A stretch of 64,000 nucleotides of DNA, taken from positions 17,317,671-17,381,670 of the forward strand of contig NC_056526.1 in NCBI RefSeq assembly GCF_019175285.1, read 5' to 3'. Origin of the DNA: Sceloporus undulatus. Taxonomy: Eukaryota; Chordata; Lepidosauria; Squamata; Phrynosomatidae. This document shows, piece by piece, positions 51,401-60,400 of the stretch. The notes below the pieces were generated by a model, which saw only the letters and a program-made list of their open reading frames with translations, searched no databases and had not been told where the DNA came from. The first letter of the stretch is position 1. The number at the start of each line of letters is the position of its first letter. A program made the translations under genes and the position numbers.

Positions 51401-53912
51401 ACACAGCATCAATATATGTTACATTCTAGGGTGCCTTGAACTTAAAGTTTTCCTGCCACATATTGAATGTGAGGTAGGAGGTGTACAAGGAAAATATCTG
51501 TTTTAAGATGTGAGAGGCAAGCCTGGATTCAGATCCTTTGGAACTTGTCAGCTGAAGAACAATTCTCTTTGCTTCCTAGAGAATGTTCTGAGCTACTTTA
51601 GAGGAAATGTGGGATCAAATTGCAACAAATGGATAAATACAGTGTCCTTAGGCTGTAACCACTTACCCTTGTATAGAGCCCAAGCAAATTTTTATCCATA
51701 GGCATTAGGATGAAACTGAAGGACATACTTTTGAAGAAGAAAGGTGGTAGAGTTTTATGTCCAAATTGTAAGTGTTGGCTTTTCCCTTGTTCCTCCCTGA
51801 GCCCCTTCCAGTCTTGACATTTCATCAGTCACACTACTAAAGCTCTATTGTTTTAGCTTGCGTTTTCATCTCCTTTTATCACAGATCTTTGATTTTGAGT
51901 TGACAAAAGAAGAAATGGAAAACCTTCTCAGCTTGAACAAAAACTGGAGAGACTGTGTGATGGCTCAGTAAGTTTAAATTCCCTTTCTTCCAAAGTTTCT
52001 GCTGTAAAAAACCATCTACTGCTTGTTCTCATACAAACAGAGAGAGCATATAAGCAGCTCTTGAGATGCATCTTCCACCACCATGCCACTCGTGTTCCAA
52101 ATGCTTTTCATTAAAAGAAAATCTTAATAATCAGTTATAAGTAAGCCGTTGTTCTCATTGCTTCCAGCATCTGTTTAAAATTTGGACCCAAACTTTGCCT
52201 GAAATGTGCTTCCCCAAATCTTTGCCCAGGGACACAGCTGTGTCATTTTACCTTTTTAACTGTTCACTTCTAATTAACTCTTCACTAAATTTGTTCTCAA
52301 AGGAAACAAGGAGTGATTTTAGCAATTTTGTTCACACAGCAAGAAAGTCTTCAAAAAGTGCATAGTTTTTGAAGACTGTTCACAATTCAGGACTTAGAAT
52401 ATGCAAAATTTTCACATGCCTTTTTGCACAAAACAACATTTTCTGCACAGGAAATAATGGCTGACATACTGTTAATGAATTGTGATGGCATTGTCAGACT
52501 TCCACTATTGCAATTCACCTTTATGGTTGTTGTGCATGTTGGAATTCTGTCCCAACCACACAGTGACCAAAATCCCCCCAGCAGTTCATCTTGTGAGCAG
52601 CACACCCCACCCACCCCAGCATTTCTGTGATTTTAGAGAACAGGGGAATAAGAGAAACATTAGCTGGATATGCTGCAAGGTTGTCATCTGCAGAGAGTAC
52701 ATGAAGATACCCAGAGGTCTCCTCTGATGCCTTGTACAGCACACCCAACTACAAAAAATCAAAATCAAAAAATGGCTGGCTGCATTCCCCATCCCCACTT
52801 CCTGACAGCACAGAAATGGACATGTTAGGGGAGCAGTGCTGCTTATAAGGTGAGTTATGAAAGATTAGGGTCAGGAGATGTAGCTACATAATGATGGCAA
52901 CCAACCTCATTCACCTCATAAGCACTGCACCCCCCCCCCCCATGGCCATTTCCATATTTAGGAGAGCAGGAGATGCTGCAAAGTTGTCTTTCAGATATTA
53001 TTCACAAGGACCCCAGGAGCTCTCCACAGATGCTTGTGGCAGCATATCTAGGTAGACAAAATAGATGAATGCCTATCTGCTCATCAACATATTCTCTGAC
53101 AACATAGGAATAATGAGTTTCTGGGGATTAGAATTGGGTGAGGTTTTGGCGATTCAGGGTGAGTTTTGGGAGATTAGAATTGGGAGACGTAGCTACATGA
53201 CACATGTATGTGTCCTAGTGCACCACCATTTGTGAGCATAAAGTACTATAGCTGGAAGGCTTATTTTGTGCAAAATTAGCATTAAAAAAGAAAACAGTGT
53301 TTCTGTGCAGAAAATAAATGCTGGAATCCCATATGACCTTTTCACTCTATGTAAATTTGTGTACACCTAATTACATAACAGAGGCATTGAGAAACCCTGT
53401 TAATGAATTTACAAAGCTGCATAACATGATACCAGCAAGAGTGCTCAATAAGCATTGTGTCCTATGTGATGTTTATTAGTCCCTTTGTTGGCTCTGCTAA
53501 ATAGTTAGGTAACAGCAGCTCTCTACTGTATATGGATATTGTACATCTTTACAATTCTAATTACTGCACACATAAGTCCACTTACAAAAATGCAACTCCC
53601 ATATGGGACTCTGGCCTATTATTTCTGTGTTAAAATACTGCTTTCTGCACAGAAAATGCTGTTTCCTGCACACATACAAAACAAACCAACACAAATTTTG
53701 AGTAGAATAGCTATGAAGATTTTTCTCAGTCCAGGAGTCTAGTCAGGGTTTTCTGAATGAGAAACAGGTCTTTTATATATACATACATATACAATTTCTT
53801 CCTTTATCATTTTACTATATTTTAAAGTATTCTTTCCTAATTCTAATGTGCTGTGTCCTGTGCTTGCAGCTGTGTCAATCATAAAGACTACCCTTTCAAA
53901 GCCGACTACTAG
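38420..53912 (+). CDS. Aldo-keto reductase family 1 (AKR1B/AKR1E-like), ten coding exons
   Basis: Ten exons join in frame to 313 aa, the normal AKR1 length. The product is an NADPH-dependent cytosolic carbonyl reductase with a TIM-barrel fold. The catalytic tetrad is present: D44, Y49, K78 and H111. Family signatures are [42 protein letters not shown] and the cofactor motif VIPKS. The sequence is mixed: GDPILLED and NKNWRDC recall AKR1B, while the R in TAFRPFG, the short loop after it and [13 protein letters not shown] recall AKR1E (1,5-anhydrofructose reductase). It ends [11 protein letters not shown], as AKR1B/1E do. Odd points: F112 replaces the Trp of the aldose-reductase anion pocket, and F replaces the Tyr that stacks on nicotinamide. 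Position next to CALD1 matches the amniote AKR1B locus. The exact orthologue needs a tree. Confidence 0.95.
38552..38750. mobile_element. Palindromic MITE, cluster copy 3 (follows AKR1-like exon 1)
   Basis: CCGCACTGCAGAAATAATCC ... GGATCATTTCTGCAGTGTGC. It begins 66 bp after the exon 1 donor. Confidence 0.88.
38759..38959. mobile_element. Palindromic MITE, cluster copy 4 (subfamily with CTGCATCCACACTGCAG end)
   Basis: CTGCATCCACACTGCAGAAA ... TTTCAGAATGTGGATGCAG. The interior differs from copies 1-3 (GCTATGGAGTCCTGAGAAC). Confidence 0.85.
38966..39138. mobile_element. Palindromic MITE, cluster copy 5 (right end missing)
   Basis: AAAACACACTACACTGCAGA ... CAGTTCCCAGGATTCCCTAG ... GAGCCAC; the terminal right arm is absent. 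Confidence 0.8.
39446..39463. repeat. (CT)n microsatellite
   Basis: Nine CT units. Confidence 0.85.
39467..39849. mobile_element. TIR element (GGCATCATTCCCACT ends)
   Basis: Left GGCATCATTCCCACTACC, right complement GGCCTCATTCCCACTTAC. The interior has many TCGATTT/AAATCGA words. No clear target duplication was seen. Confidence 0.65.
39855..39982 (+). mobile_element. tRNA-derived SINE, head and body
   Basis: GGAAACCAGGGTTCAAGTCC, CACTCAGCCATGAAACCCCC and CACACTCTCTCAGCCTCAGG. Confidence 0.88.
40051..40230. repeat. 87-bp tandem duplication
   Basis: The unit starting GGAAATTCCAAAATAAGAGG repeats at 40,138 with a few differences and starts a third time (GGAATTCC at 40,224). Flanking GGAGGACAT words suggest it sits in a further interspersed element. 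Confidence 0.85.
40576..40801 (+). mobile_element. Tigger/pogo-like MITE (type 1), diverged copy 3
   Basis: GGTATCCACTGGGGTTTGGT ... AAGTCCCATTAAAAGCAATG ... AGATAAGAAGGGCCGACTGT. More diverged than the 19.7- and 24.7-kb copies. Confidence 0.75.
40802..41015. mobile_element. LINE 3' tails, two adjoining fragments
   Basis: (CAT)n then TATATCCTGCCTTTCTCCCA, and separately (TTC/TTA)n with TTTATATAGCGCGGTAGATT then TGCACAGTGCTGTACATAAA. Confidence 0.6.
41466..41475. other. Assembly gap (10 N)
   Basis: Ten N between AGGCA and TCCCT. Confidence 1.
41524..41661. mobile_element. Short palindromic MITE (TCATAGCACTAT ends)
   Basis: GTCATAGCACTATATTCCAC at the left and GTGGAATCATAGCACTAT at the right are opposed; the interior resembles the CTGCAGAAATAATCC family (AACTACAGATCCCAAAATTC). 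Confidence 0.65.
41772..41984 (-). mobile_element. tRNA-derived SINE (Sauria type), near full length, minus strand
   Basis: GTGCCTTCAAGTCGTTTCTG, TGGAGTTTTCTTGGCATGC, ACCCAGTGGGTTTCATGGCC and CACTCAAACCACTAAGCCAT. Confidence 0.9.
42035..42178. mobile_element. Palindromic hAT-like MITE
   Basis: AATTCCCAAACTTTGGTCCT and the opposed AGGACCAAAATGTGGGAACC; TTGGACTTCATCTCCCAGCA and TGGGAGCTGAAATCCAAAAC are the inner arms. Confidence 0.85.
42412..42505 (-). mobile_element. LINE 3' tail
   Basis: (AAT)n then CTTTATTTATATACTGCTTT and GATCAAAGCGGTTTCC. Confidence 0.75.
43191..43400. mobile_element. Palindromic MITE (CACACTGCAGAAATAATCC family), intronic copy
   Basis: CAAAACACACTGCATAAATA ... TTATTTCTGCAGTGTATTTT. 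It lies about 370 bp before AKR1-like exon 2. Confidence 0.88.
43686..43711. repeat. (GT)n microsatellite
   Basis: About 13 GT units, 63 bp before AKR1-like exon 2. Confidence 0.92.
43774..43941 (+). CDS. AKR1-like exon 2 (catalytic D, Y, K)
   Basis: It encodes 56 residues from [20 protein letters not shown] to EELFIVSK. It contains D44, Y49 and, as the last codon, K78. Acceptor is tctcag and donor gtaaga. A (GT)n tract lies about 60 nt upstream of the exon. Confidence 0.96.
44030..44189 (-). mobile_element. 5S rRNA-derived SINE
   Basis: The minus strand of 44,105-44,165 reads GATCCTGTCTGACCTTGATG then CTAAGCAAGTTCAGCCCTGG and TTAATACTTGGATGGGAAAC. It follows the 3' half of vertebrate 5S rRNA (internal pol III promoter region) closely. 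The downstream part (CCACCTCTGAATATTCCTTG) is the SINE body. Confidence 0.85.
44190..44285 (-). mobile_element. tRNA-derived SINE 3' end
   Basis: TGTTGTGTGCCTTCAGGTCA, TGACTTATGACAACCCCAAA and TTTTCTTGGCAAGATTTCTT; directly abuts the 5S-derived SINE. Confidence 0.85.
45372..45455 (+). mobile_element. LINE 3' tail with (TTA)n
   Basis: ATTGGGAAAGGCGAGATATA then TATAAATAAATTATT and (TTA)n. Confidence 0.75.
45629..45745 (+). CDS. AKR1-like exon 3 (catalytic H)
   Basis: It encodes [16 protein letters not shown] through [16 protein letters not shown], 39 residues. H111 is the catalytic histidine. The following residue is Phe where AKR1B proteins have Trp. Acceptor gtgtag, donor gtacag. Confidence 0.96.
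46102..46170 (-). mobile_element. CR1 3' fragment
   Basis: AATCACAGAATCAGAATTAT then CAAGTTGGAAGGGATCAAAG, a diverged CR1 3' end in reverse. Confidence 0.6.
46398..46475 (+). CDS. AKR1-like exon 4
   Basis: It encodes [18 protein letters not shown] then TDFLGTWE (26 residues), matching the AKR1E/AKR1B stretch before the AMEELV helix. Acceptor ggcag, donor gtaagc. Confidence 0.95.
47046..47284 (-). mobile_element. SINE-like repeat, minus strand
   Basis: CAATAGCAATAGCAGGTACA, CAATGTGCTAAGTGGTTTAC, GTATTGAACTCACAACTTTG (B-box-like, reversed) and TTGCACCACCAGGGCTCC. Confidence 0.7.
47609..47731 (+). CDS. AKR1-like exon 5
   Basis: It encodes [20 protein letters not shown] then [20 protein letters not shown] and Q, 41 residues, including the AKR signature GISNFN. 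Acceptor ccttag, donor gtattg. Confidence 0.96.
47934..48031 (+). CDS. AKR1-like exon 6
   Basis: It encodes [20 protein letters not shown] then [12 protein letters not shown] plus a split Ser. The Arg in place of the AKR1B Ser is shared with AKR1E (TAYRPLG). Donor gtaaga; 98 nt. Confidence 0.95.
48128..48255. mobile_element. Palindromic hAT-like MITE
   Basis: TTTCCCCAACATGGCACCCT, TTGGATTACAACTCCCATAA and the opposed GAATTGTAATCCAAAATATC. Confidence 0.75.
48340..48532. mobile_element. hAT-like MITE with 16-bp TIRs
   Basis: CAGTGATGGCGAACCT at the left, AGGTTCACCATCACTG at the right. The flanks GAATAGCC and GAATAGGC look like an 8-bp target duplication. It lies between AKR1-like exons 6 and 7. 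Confidence 0.88.
49076..49157 (+). CDS. AKR1-like exon 7
   Basis: It encodes the split Ser then [20 protein letters not shown] and HQKTVAQ. Compared with aldose reductase, the loop between GA and KPGDP is about three residues shorter. Acceptor gtag, donor gtaaat. Confidence 0.94.
49560..49670 (-). mobile_element. LINE 3' tail (AAGCGCTGTAAATTTACACAG family)
   Basis: (TTA)n, CCTTTATTTATGAAGCGCTG and ACGGTTCCCTGCCCTCAGGC; almost the same as 29,604-29,722. Confidence 0.82.
50459..50542 (+). CDS. AKR1-like exon 8 (cofactor binding)
   Basis: It encodes [20 protein letters not shown] then [12 protein letters not shown] with the following R and EN bind the NADPH 2'-phosphate in this family. Acceptor gcag, donor gtattt. 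Confidence 0.95.
50958..51255 (+). mobile_element. tRNA-derived SINE (second family) interrupted by a MITE
   Basis: AAATTCAATTCATGGGATCT ... TTGCCAGTTGCTGTAGGCAA is the left part and GACAATACTGAACAAGATGA then CATGGGATAAGGCAGCTTTA the right. Between them (about 51,045-51,205) lies a TIR-like insert, AGCCTTTCTTAACC to TGATTGTGAAATGCT. Confidence 0.6.
51885..51967 (+). CDS. AKR1-like exon 9
   Basis: It encodes [20 protein letters not shown] then WRDCVMA and the first two bases of a His codon. It matches the FDFELS(S/T)xDM region of AKR1. Acceptor cacag, donor gtaagt. Confidence 0.95.
52000..53800. other. Last AKR1-like intron, gene-free
   Basis: A/T-rich sequence with a run of C at about 52,931. 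No mobile element with clear ends was recognised. Confidence 0.4.
53870..53912 (+). CDS. AKR1-like exon 10 (C-terminus)
   Basis: It encodes (H)[13 protein letters not shown] and a TAG stop. HKDYPF is the conserved C-terminal signature of AKR1B/AKR1E proteins. Acceptor ttgcag. Confidence 0.95.
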
Positions 53913-54960
53913 TGTGGGTACTACGCCAGAATCTCTGATACAAGAATAGACTGTGGGACGCCAGCGTTGTGACTATGTTGCTTAAGTCTTTTTTTTCTGA
54001 TTCCAAAGAAGGAAAATACATACAGGAGTAATGTAATGGAAAGGGATCTGCTGAGGCAACACAAATGCTTATAACATTGAAAAGTGTTTCTTTCTTCCCC
54101 AAAAAACCATAGTGCCATCATGATTGCCCAAGTCTTTATAGTAGACTATGCAGCCTGTGTTGGGTTGTTAGCATTGATGTGTATGTGCTTCAGCACCCCA
54201 GAAGTAAGCACTGATTGGCTAGCAGCTCCTGGGCTGAGACCCTCCCCAAGATTCCCCACTCAAAATTTCGGCTTTTCCCCAAATTTCTAAAATATTTGTT
54301 GCTACACTTTTAGATTTATATGTGTTTAAGATTTAGTTCCTCCCTGGGTGGTTTCAGACCTAGAATTTTCCTGCAACAGATTGCTGACAAGCAACTATAG
54401 GAACTTGTAAAGTCTAGACTCCTTGCACCATATCATTCCTTATTCTCATTGCTTATTGTTTCCCCTCTTATACTAACTTTGCACATGCTGGGAGTATTTC
54501 ATGCCGTGGGATTTCAGGCCTTTATGCTTCATACAGGACTTTGGGAAGAGAAGGAAGACCACATAAACCATCAAGAGGCTGTAGCAAGGAAGAGGTTGCA
54601 GACTTGGACCTCTGCTTTGCCAGTGAAACTCCTGACTTTTTGCAGGACCCAGGCTCTGACTCAGCAGGTCCTGCCATCTAGCTAGCCTGGCTACTTTGCC
54701 AGACTAGACTATAAAATCAGGACTCTGGTGAGAGTAGATCCACCACTGGTGAGAGGTTGCAGCTGCAGAGGATGCGTGGAGGGCACTTTGGGGAACCAGG
54801 AGGGCAAAGGCCTGTTCAACCTGCACTTTTTCTTTTTTTGGCTTCCCTTGAGGGAAGAGAGCAGTGTTCATAGGACTAATAACATGTATAATGTGTGACT
54901 CAGTTTGTACCTTATGTTTTGTTCTTTAAAAATAATAATTAAAAAAAAGACCTATTGATC
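53913..54960 (+). other. AKR1-like 3'UTR
   Basis: About 1 kb follows the stop with no AATAAA; the first plausible signal is ATTAAA at 54,938-54,943. No repeat was recognised here. Confidence 0.45.
54938..54943 (+). promoter_or_regulatory. Possible AKR1-like polyadenylation signal (ATTAAA)
   Basis: ATTAAA in an A/T-rich stretch, the first usual variant downstream of the AKR stop. It sits only about 40 bp from the opposing CALD1 signal. Confidence 0.4.
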
Positions 54961-54964
54961 CAGT

Positions 54965-57451
54965 CATCTGGTGGACATACTTTATTTATTGTGAATTGCA
55001 GATTCAGAATACTGGTTTATTGCAGACATTCAGATGTAGAGTCCAAAAGTGTACTAAAAAAAAGAGCAACCACCAAACAATAAGGACAGATGGATCCAAA
55101 GTCACTCACTGCATTATTTCACGCCATTCCTAAAGCCCAAGTGAAATTCTGCATGTAAACAAGATGATTTAGTGAAACAGATGAGCTGGCCTTTGGATAG
55201 TGCCACACCATCCTGCCTATTTATTTCATTTTTTAAATACTTTTTAAAGGACAGAAAGATGCGACAAAAATGTAAAGCAGTAATGAGAATAACGGTTCTC
55301 AAGCTATAATTGCATTTGAAGGTGGGCTACGAAGTCTAAAACTAAATTGTGCTGCCCATTTTGCTCCACCCATATAATGTATGGTGTAAATGCTGAACAT
55401 TATGTGATACAGTCCAAACTTGTTAAAACTTTTGTGCATACTATATACAAGTAAAAAAAACATGGCTGAAAAAAATAATTTTGGGGGCAGAAAAGTTGGA
55501 GCATAAGCCATACAGATCCCCCACCCGCCATACACATCTGAACTGAGCTGTGCTTATGGGACAAAAGCAGCACAGAGCTCCTCTCTTTCTTCCTTCTACA
55601 AGTCACCATGGCCTTAATCCCTCATGCATTCTGTAGCACAATGACTTGTGAGGGGAGATCTGAGGAGGAGAGGGACAGATGGCATATAGGGGAGATGTCC
55701 ATAGGCTTCCCTTGCACATGGGGGCTAGACATGGGCATGGGAGGAAAGGGGGTGCTGATCCCCACCTAAGCATTTAGCCACACCCACAATGAATGGATTG
55801 TGCACATTGGTTTACTTTTTTTTAAAGTGTGCAATGGATATAGACCAGATAAAGGCAAATCTTTAAGTGTGTAGGAAGATAGAAGTGTCACCAGCAGAGT
55901 GTGTGATTGAGTACATGTGTTTAATTATGGTAGTCATATAAATTAGCTATGCTGTTTTATATGTGTGATCTATGTTTGATGCTTAATACCCTTTCCTCCC
56001 TCCCTCTTTAAAACTATAATTTTAATTATCCCATTAACAGGCATCTGACTTTAAAAAAAAAATCTAATACTTCTCTTGCCAGTATGTTCAATGGCAATTA
56101 TGAAATCTTAATATAAAAAGTGTAATTTAAAAAAAAGTTGTGATATTGGCTAGTTATGTATGTTTATAACTAAATATAGTACTCTAGCAGGTATTAAAAG
56201 CCTTCTACCATTAGTAGTGCCTTACAGCTAAGTTTTGTAAAGCCTTATGTATATATTCTATAATTGCAGCTAACCAAAAAGGGAGGGAGACAAAGAGAGA
56301 GAGAGATTTATCAGTACCACTGTCAAGCGCAATCGTCCACATTTATGTTATTAACTTAAGCTACATAGAGGGGAATATATAAGTTTAAACAAAACGCTTC
56401 AAAACATGTTTAATCTTGATGCACATTTTTGATACGGGCAAAGGATAGGGGCTGGGGAGGGAGGCATGATGAACTGAAAGGCATTTCTTCCATGCCTTAA
56501 AGTGCAGAAAGGAAGAAAAAATGGGACCTGTTTTACTTGGGGTATTTCCCATAGAAGCCAATGGCATTTCTGTGGGATCACCTGTATCCTGGTTTTCCTA
56601 TGCTTCCCCAGGTGGCATTCCTTTTTTGTAGAGTGGATAAGCACACCTGGTTCCCAATCACTGCTGCCATGCACATGATCTCATGTAGGAAGATGGTACC
56701 ATACATGCAAATGATTTAACTGGATGCAATGCCCCATGTGAATTCTTTCCTCCCCTTTCAATTTAAAAAGGACTGTGGCTCAGTCACCTTAAGGTGGTGT
56801 ACCCTTTTCATACATGACATGATTGGTGTTGTGAGCCCCAAGGAAGGCATGCTGCTCATCCATGAAAATGTCACACCACCAGGGATAGGATATATAGCAT
56901 TCCATCTCCCTGTGCACAACAGCGGGTTCCACCAGGAGTCCATCGGGGAAACTGAGTCAAACTTTTCTACGTTCAGTAACCAGACAGTGGCAAATAGGTT
57001 GTTTGCACCTCTCCCACAAAATGTATCAGATCTTACAATCTGGAAAAGCCCAGCCTATGATCTCCCAGTCCTGTTCCTGTGCTCACCTCACTTCAACAAA
57101 GAAACAGGACAACCTGCTTCTCTTCTGTGGCTCAAACCTTTCTTGTCTGGACACACAATTTGTTAGGACTAATCAGTAGAAGTGTCTCCTATTTCACAGC
57201 ATGGGTTTCTTTTAAACATAAGGCTCTTGTTCAAAGGCACTACTATGAGGATGAATGTTTTAAGACTGATTATTAAATACAGTGCTAATATACATGGTTT
57301 TTTTTTAAAAAAAATGGGATAAGGCAACAACAAAAACCCAACAAAAAAGAGACCTTTTGGTAAACAACATAAATATATATAAAAAGAGGGACAAATTTAG
57401 CACTTCCATTCTTTAAAAAACCGAGTTAGTCCAGCATTGTCAGTGGCTTCC
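54965..57451 (-). other. CALD1: CALD1 3'UTR
   Basis: A 2.5-kb A/T-rich stretch lies between the CALD1 stop and a canonical minus-strand polyadenylation signal. It has almost no recognisable interspersed repeats, unlike the flanks, as expected of exonic sequence. It holds a short (GA)n tract near 56,293. The 3' end is inferred. Confidence 0.5.
54981..54990 (-). promoter_or_regulatory. CALD1: CALD1 polyadenylation signal (AATAAATAAA on the minus strand)
   Basis: The minus strand reads AATAAATAAA, two overlapping canonical signals, about 2.5 kb after the CALD1 stop codon. This fits the long 3'UTR known for caldesmon mRNAs. Confidence 0.5.
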
Positions 57452-57480
57452 TTAGTGTTCCTTTTCAAATTGTCTCAAAC
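57452..57480 (-). CDS. CALD1: CALD1 last coding exon, GLRQFEKEH stop
   Basis: 29 nt complete G and encode LRQFEKEH and TAA. Chicken ends GLRQFEKEP. The acceptor is again CAG-CAG; the upstream AG would insert an Ala (NAGLRQ). Confidence 0.93.
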
Positions 57481-60400
57481 CTGCTGAAAGAAAGAAGACT
57501 TAAAGGGTTGTTTAGACGCACAATAAATGCCATCCTAATACTGCAATAACTACACGTGAATTTCAGCTGCTAGAAGCCCCAGCTAGGGTGATCAATGTTA
57601 AAAGATTCTGGAAGTTGAAGGCCAGAATCCTTTTGGTACACTGCTGGCATAACAAGGCTGGCATGCAGCCTAGGCAATGATGGCATGAGAAAAAAAGGAA
57701 GGACCCTATTTGGAGCTGATGGAGTGTAGCACATAAGCAATGCACTTAGGCAGTAATCCTATGGATTTCTGGGAGGATGAAGATGGCCAGATGGGTGGTA
57801 GTACAAGGGAACTTTCCTATATACCCTAGCAGCCAGGAGAATCAGCAGAAGTGAAGTTTCGTCCTGTGCCATCTACCTGCCACTGTGCAGCTGATTGACA
57901 CTGCTGTACAAGGATGTATTGAATACTTCTTTGCATACATCCAGAACACTAAGGCATGTTACAAACAGGAACCCTAGTACGCGACGAGCGCATACTAGGG
58001 TTAGAAAGGGCCTAACCCTAGTACGGACCCAGTCCATACAAAATGGCAGCACCCTATACAGATGGGTGCCGCCATGACTACGTCACCATTGCACCGCCTC
58101 CAAACGAGGCAGCACGGTTGTGACGTCGCCGCGCCGCGCGAGGGTGCCTAGAGCACCCTTTCTGCGGCGCAAGAAGGAGCTCCGAAACGGAGCTCCTTCT
58201 GTGGTTTGTGTCACTGGCGCAGCCTTTAGACGGCTGCGCCAGGGACGCAAGAGAGAATTTCTCCTCCTCCCCGCCGCCATCGGGTGTCCTTGGGGCATGA
58301 AGCCCCAAGGACACTCCTTTCCAGGCCGCAGGGAAGCGGCCTTTTGCCGCTTCCCTGCGGCCTAGAAAGCGGCAGATTGGGGCCTCAGAGGCTTCCGTTG
58401 TGGCAGCTGAGGCCCCGATACAGCCGGGAAAGGGCCAGTTACATGCTGCCCCAAAGGGGCGGTCTGTAACACACCTAAGTCACCAAGATTCTGGCCCTTG
58501 TCTACCTTTGCTTGTCCCCACTGTGCTACAATGGGAATAGTGCAACAACAGTTTTCTGGCCAATGTCCAAAACATCTGGGCAGCCAATAGCTAAGAAACA
58601 TTTCTCTAGAGACCTTCAAAAATTAGTCAGGATAGAATGCCATGCTGCTGACGTGGCCTCTCATAAATGGCAATTGTGCATTTCCTATCACCATCAAAGA
58701 GTACATTACACTCATCCCTCCATATTTGCAGCTTTGAAATTTGAGGCTTTGATTTTTGTGGCTTTGATTATTCACATATCTGATTAATATGTTCTCTCTA
58801 GGAATACATTATCTAGGTCCTCCAGTGCAACTCTATGGTCAACTTTAACTAAAAGTTGCACTGAAAGACCTAGAGATTCCTAAAGAGAATAACTAGGCAT
58901 TTGTAGCTCCTCCAGTGCCGTTCTATGGTCAATGTCTGTTGGACGATGATCACAGAGCTGTACTGGAAGACCTAGAGATTCCTAGAGAGGTGTCCTCTCA
59001 AGTAAAAACATGGTGTTTTTGTTATTTGCAGTTTTCCCATATTCATGGGGTGCTTGTGCCTCTGACCCTAGTGAATATGGAGGGACAAGTGTAGAGAGGG
59101 CTCTCAGTCTGAGGTACGATGTTCAGCTTTCTTGTTCAAATTATTCTAAAACTGGGAATTCTGTCCCAAGGGAAGATCTCAGTTGTTCATGACACCATTA
59201 TAATAACCTCCTTTTAAGACAATGATACTCTGGAGGATGCAAGGTGCCTTTATCAAGAACATCAAAATAGTTGTTTCACTTACCATTGGTCTCTGACTTT
59301 TTCCCTGTTGCTGTTACCTATATCATAAAGAAGAAAAAGCTACAGATATAATATATATGTAAAACCTACAATAACATCAAATCTTAGCTTACTTGATAAG
59401 ACAGTATCCAGAATAAAATAATGAGCTGAATTATACATCTGAGTTCACAGAAGTGGTCCCATATGAACATTACCTTTGTGGGAGAAGAGACCTTTTCAAC
59501 TGATTGCTTCTCCCAGAGGTTGCGTTTGCCGGACACATCTCCAGGTCTTAAATCCTATTTGATATGAAAAGCCAAAAGCAAGAAGGATGTAAAAAAGAAA
59601 GTGACAAGATCTGTATCCTTTACATACCTTAATATATCCATAGTGGCTTGACCCATTTTAAAAGACTTGCATGAATGGGTAGTGTGGTTTTGGACTGGGG
59701 TGGTAGAGTCAGCTTAGTAAAGTAGCTCATAAACAGATTTACCTGACTATAATAGAAAACAGCCAGTCCCAGAGAAGAACAGAAGAGCAGGTATCTTTAC
59801 AGGATTCCAGACAAGAAGGCAATGATGAAAGAGAAGAGAGCAAGCAACTGAGAAATGGAGGATGATTAGAAGAAAGGACAGGTTAGTCTTGACCCACTTC
59901 TGTGAGCTAGCTGACAGTGTAATTATAATGTCTACTATCAATATGTAAAATGCATTTCCATGTGGACTTAAAAACATTTAGCTATAGGGGACAGGTAAAA
60001 ACAAAGAACAAAGAAATGTTATTGCTGTACTAGGCCATCTACCCTGCAGTGTGTCCCCAATAGTGACCAACTAGCTGCCACCTCAACCCACCTGTGTTTT
60101 AGAGTACAATTTCCATCTTCCCCAGACAATATCCAGGGATACCAGGATTATAAAAAGCACACAATGGCAGTCTGCATCTTAGTAGGCAAGCAAGCACCTA
60201 TGGCCGCAAGGAGGGGGAGTTAGTGCTGCAATAAAGTGGGCTCAAAGCAAAGGACCTCCCAAAATCTGAAGCCATAGTGCCTATTGAAATCTCATCCAAG
60301 TTCTCTTCTGTCCCCTAGTCTGCAAGAATACTAATTTCTGTTGTAAGTTGTCAATCTTCACCTTGCAAACTGGAGCTGTCTGATGGTCAGAGAGTGAACA

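Noticed and set aside
56729-57166. Open frame of 145 codons on the + strand
   Set aside because: It lies within the CALD1 3'UTR on the opposite strand, has no family motif and no splice context. Chance ORF.
58000-58022. TTAGGG-like words (interstitial telomere?)
   Set aside because: Only single AGGGTTAG and CTAACCCT words that form a hairpin arm; no tandem array.
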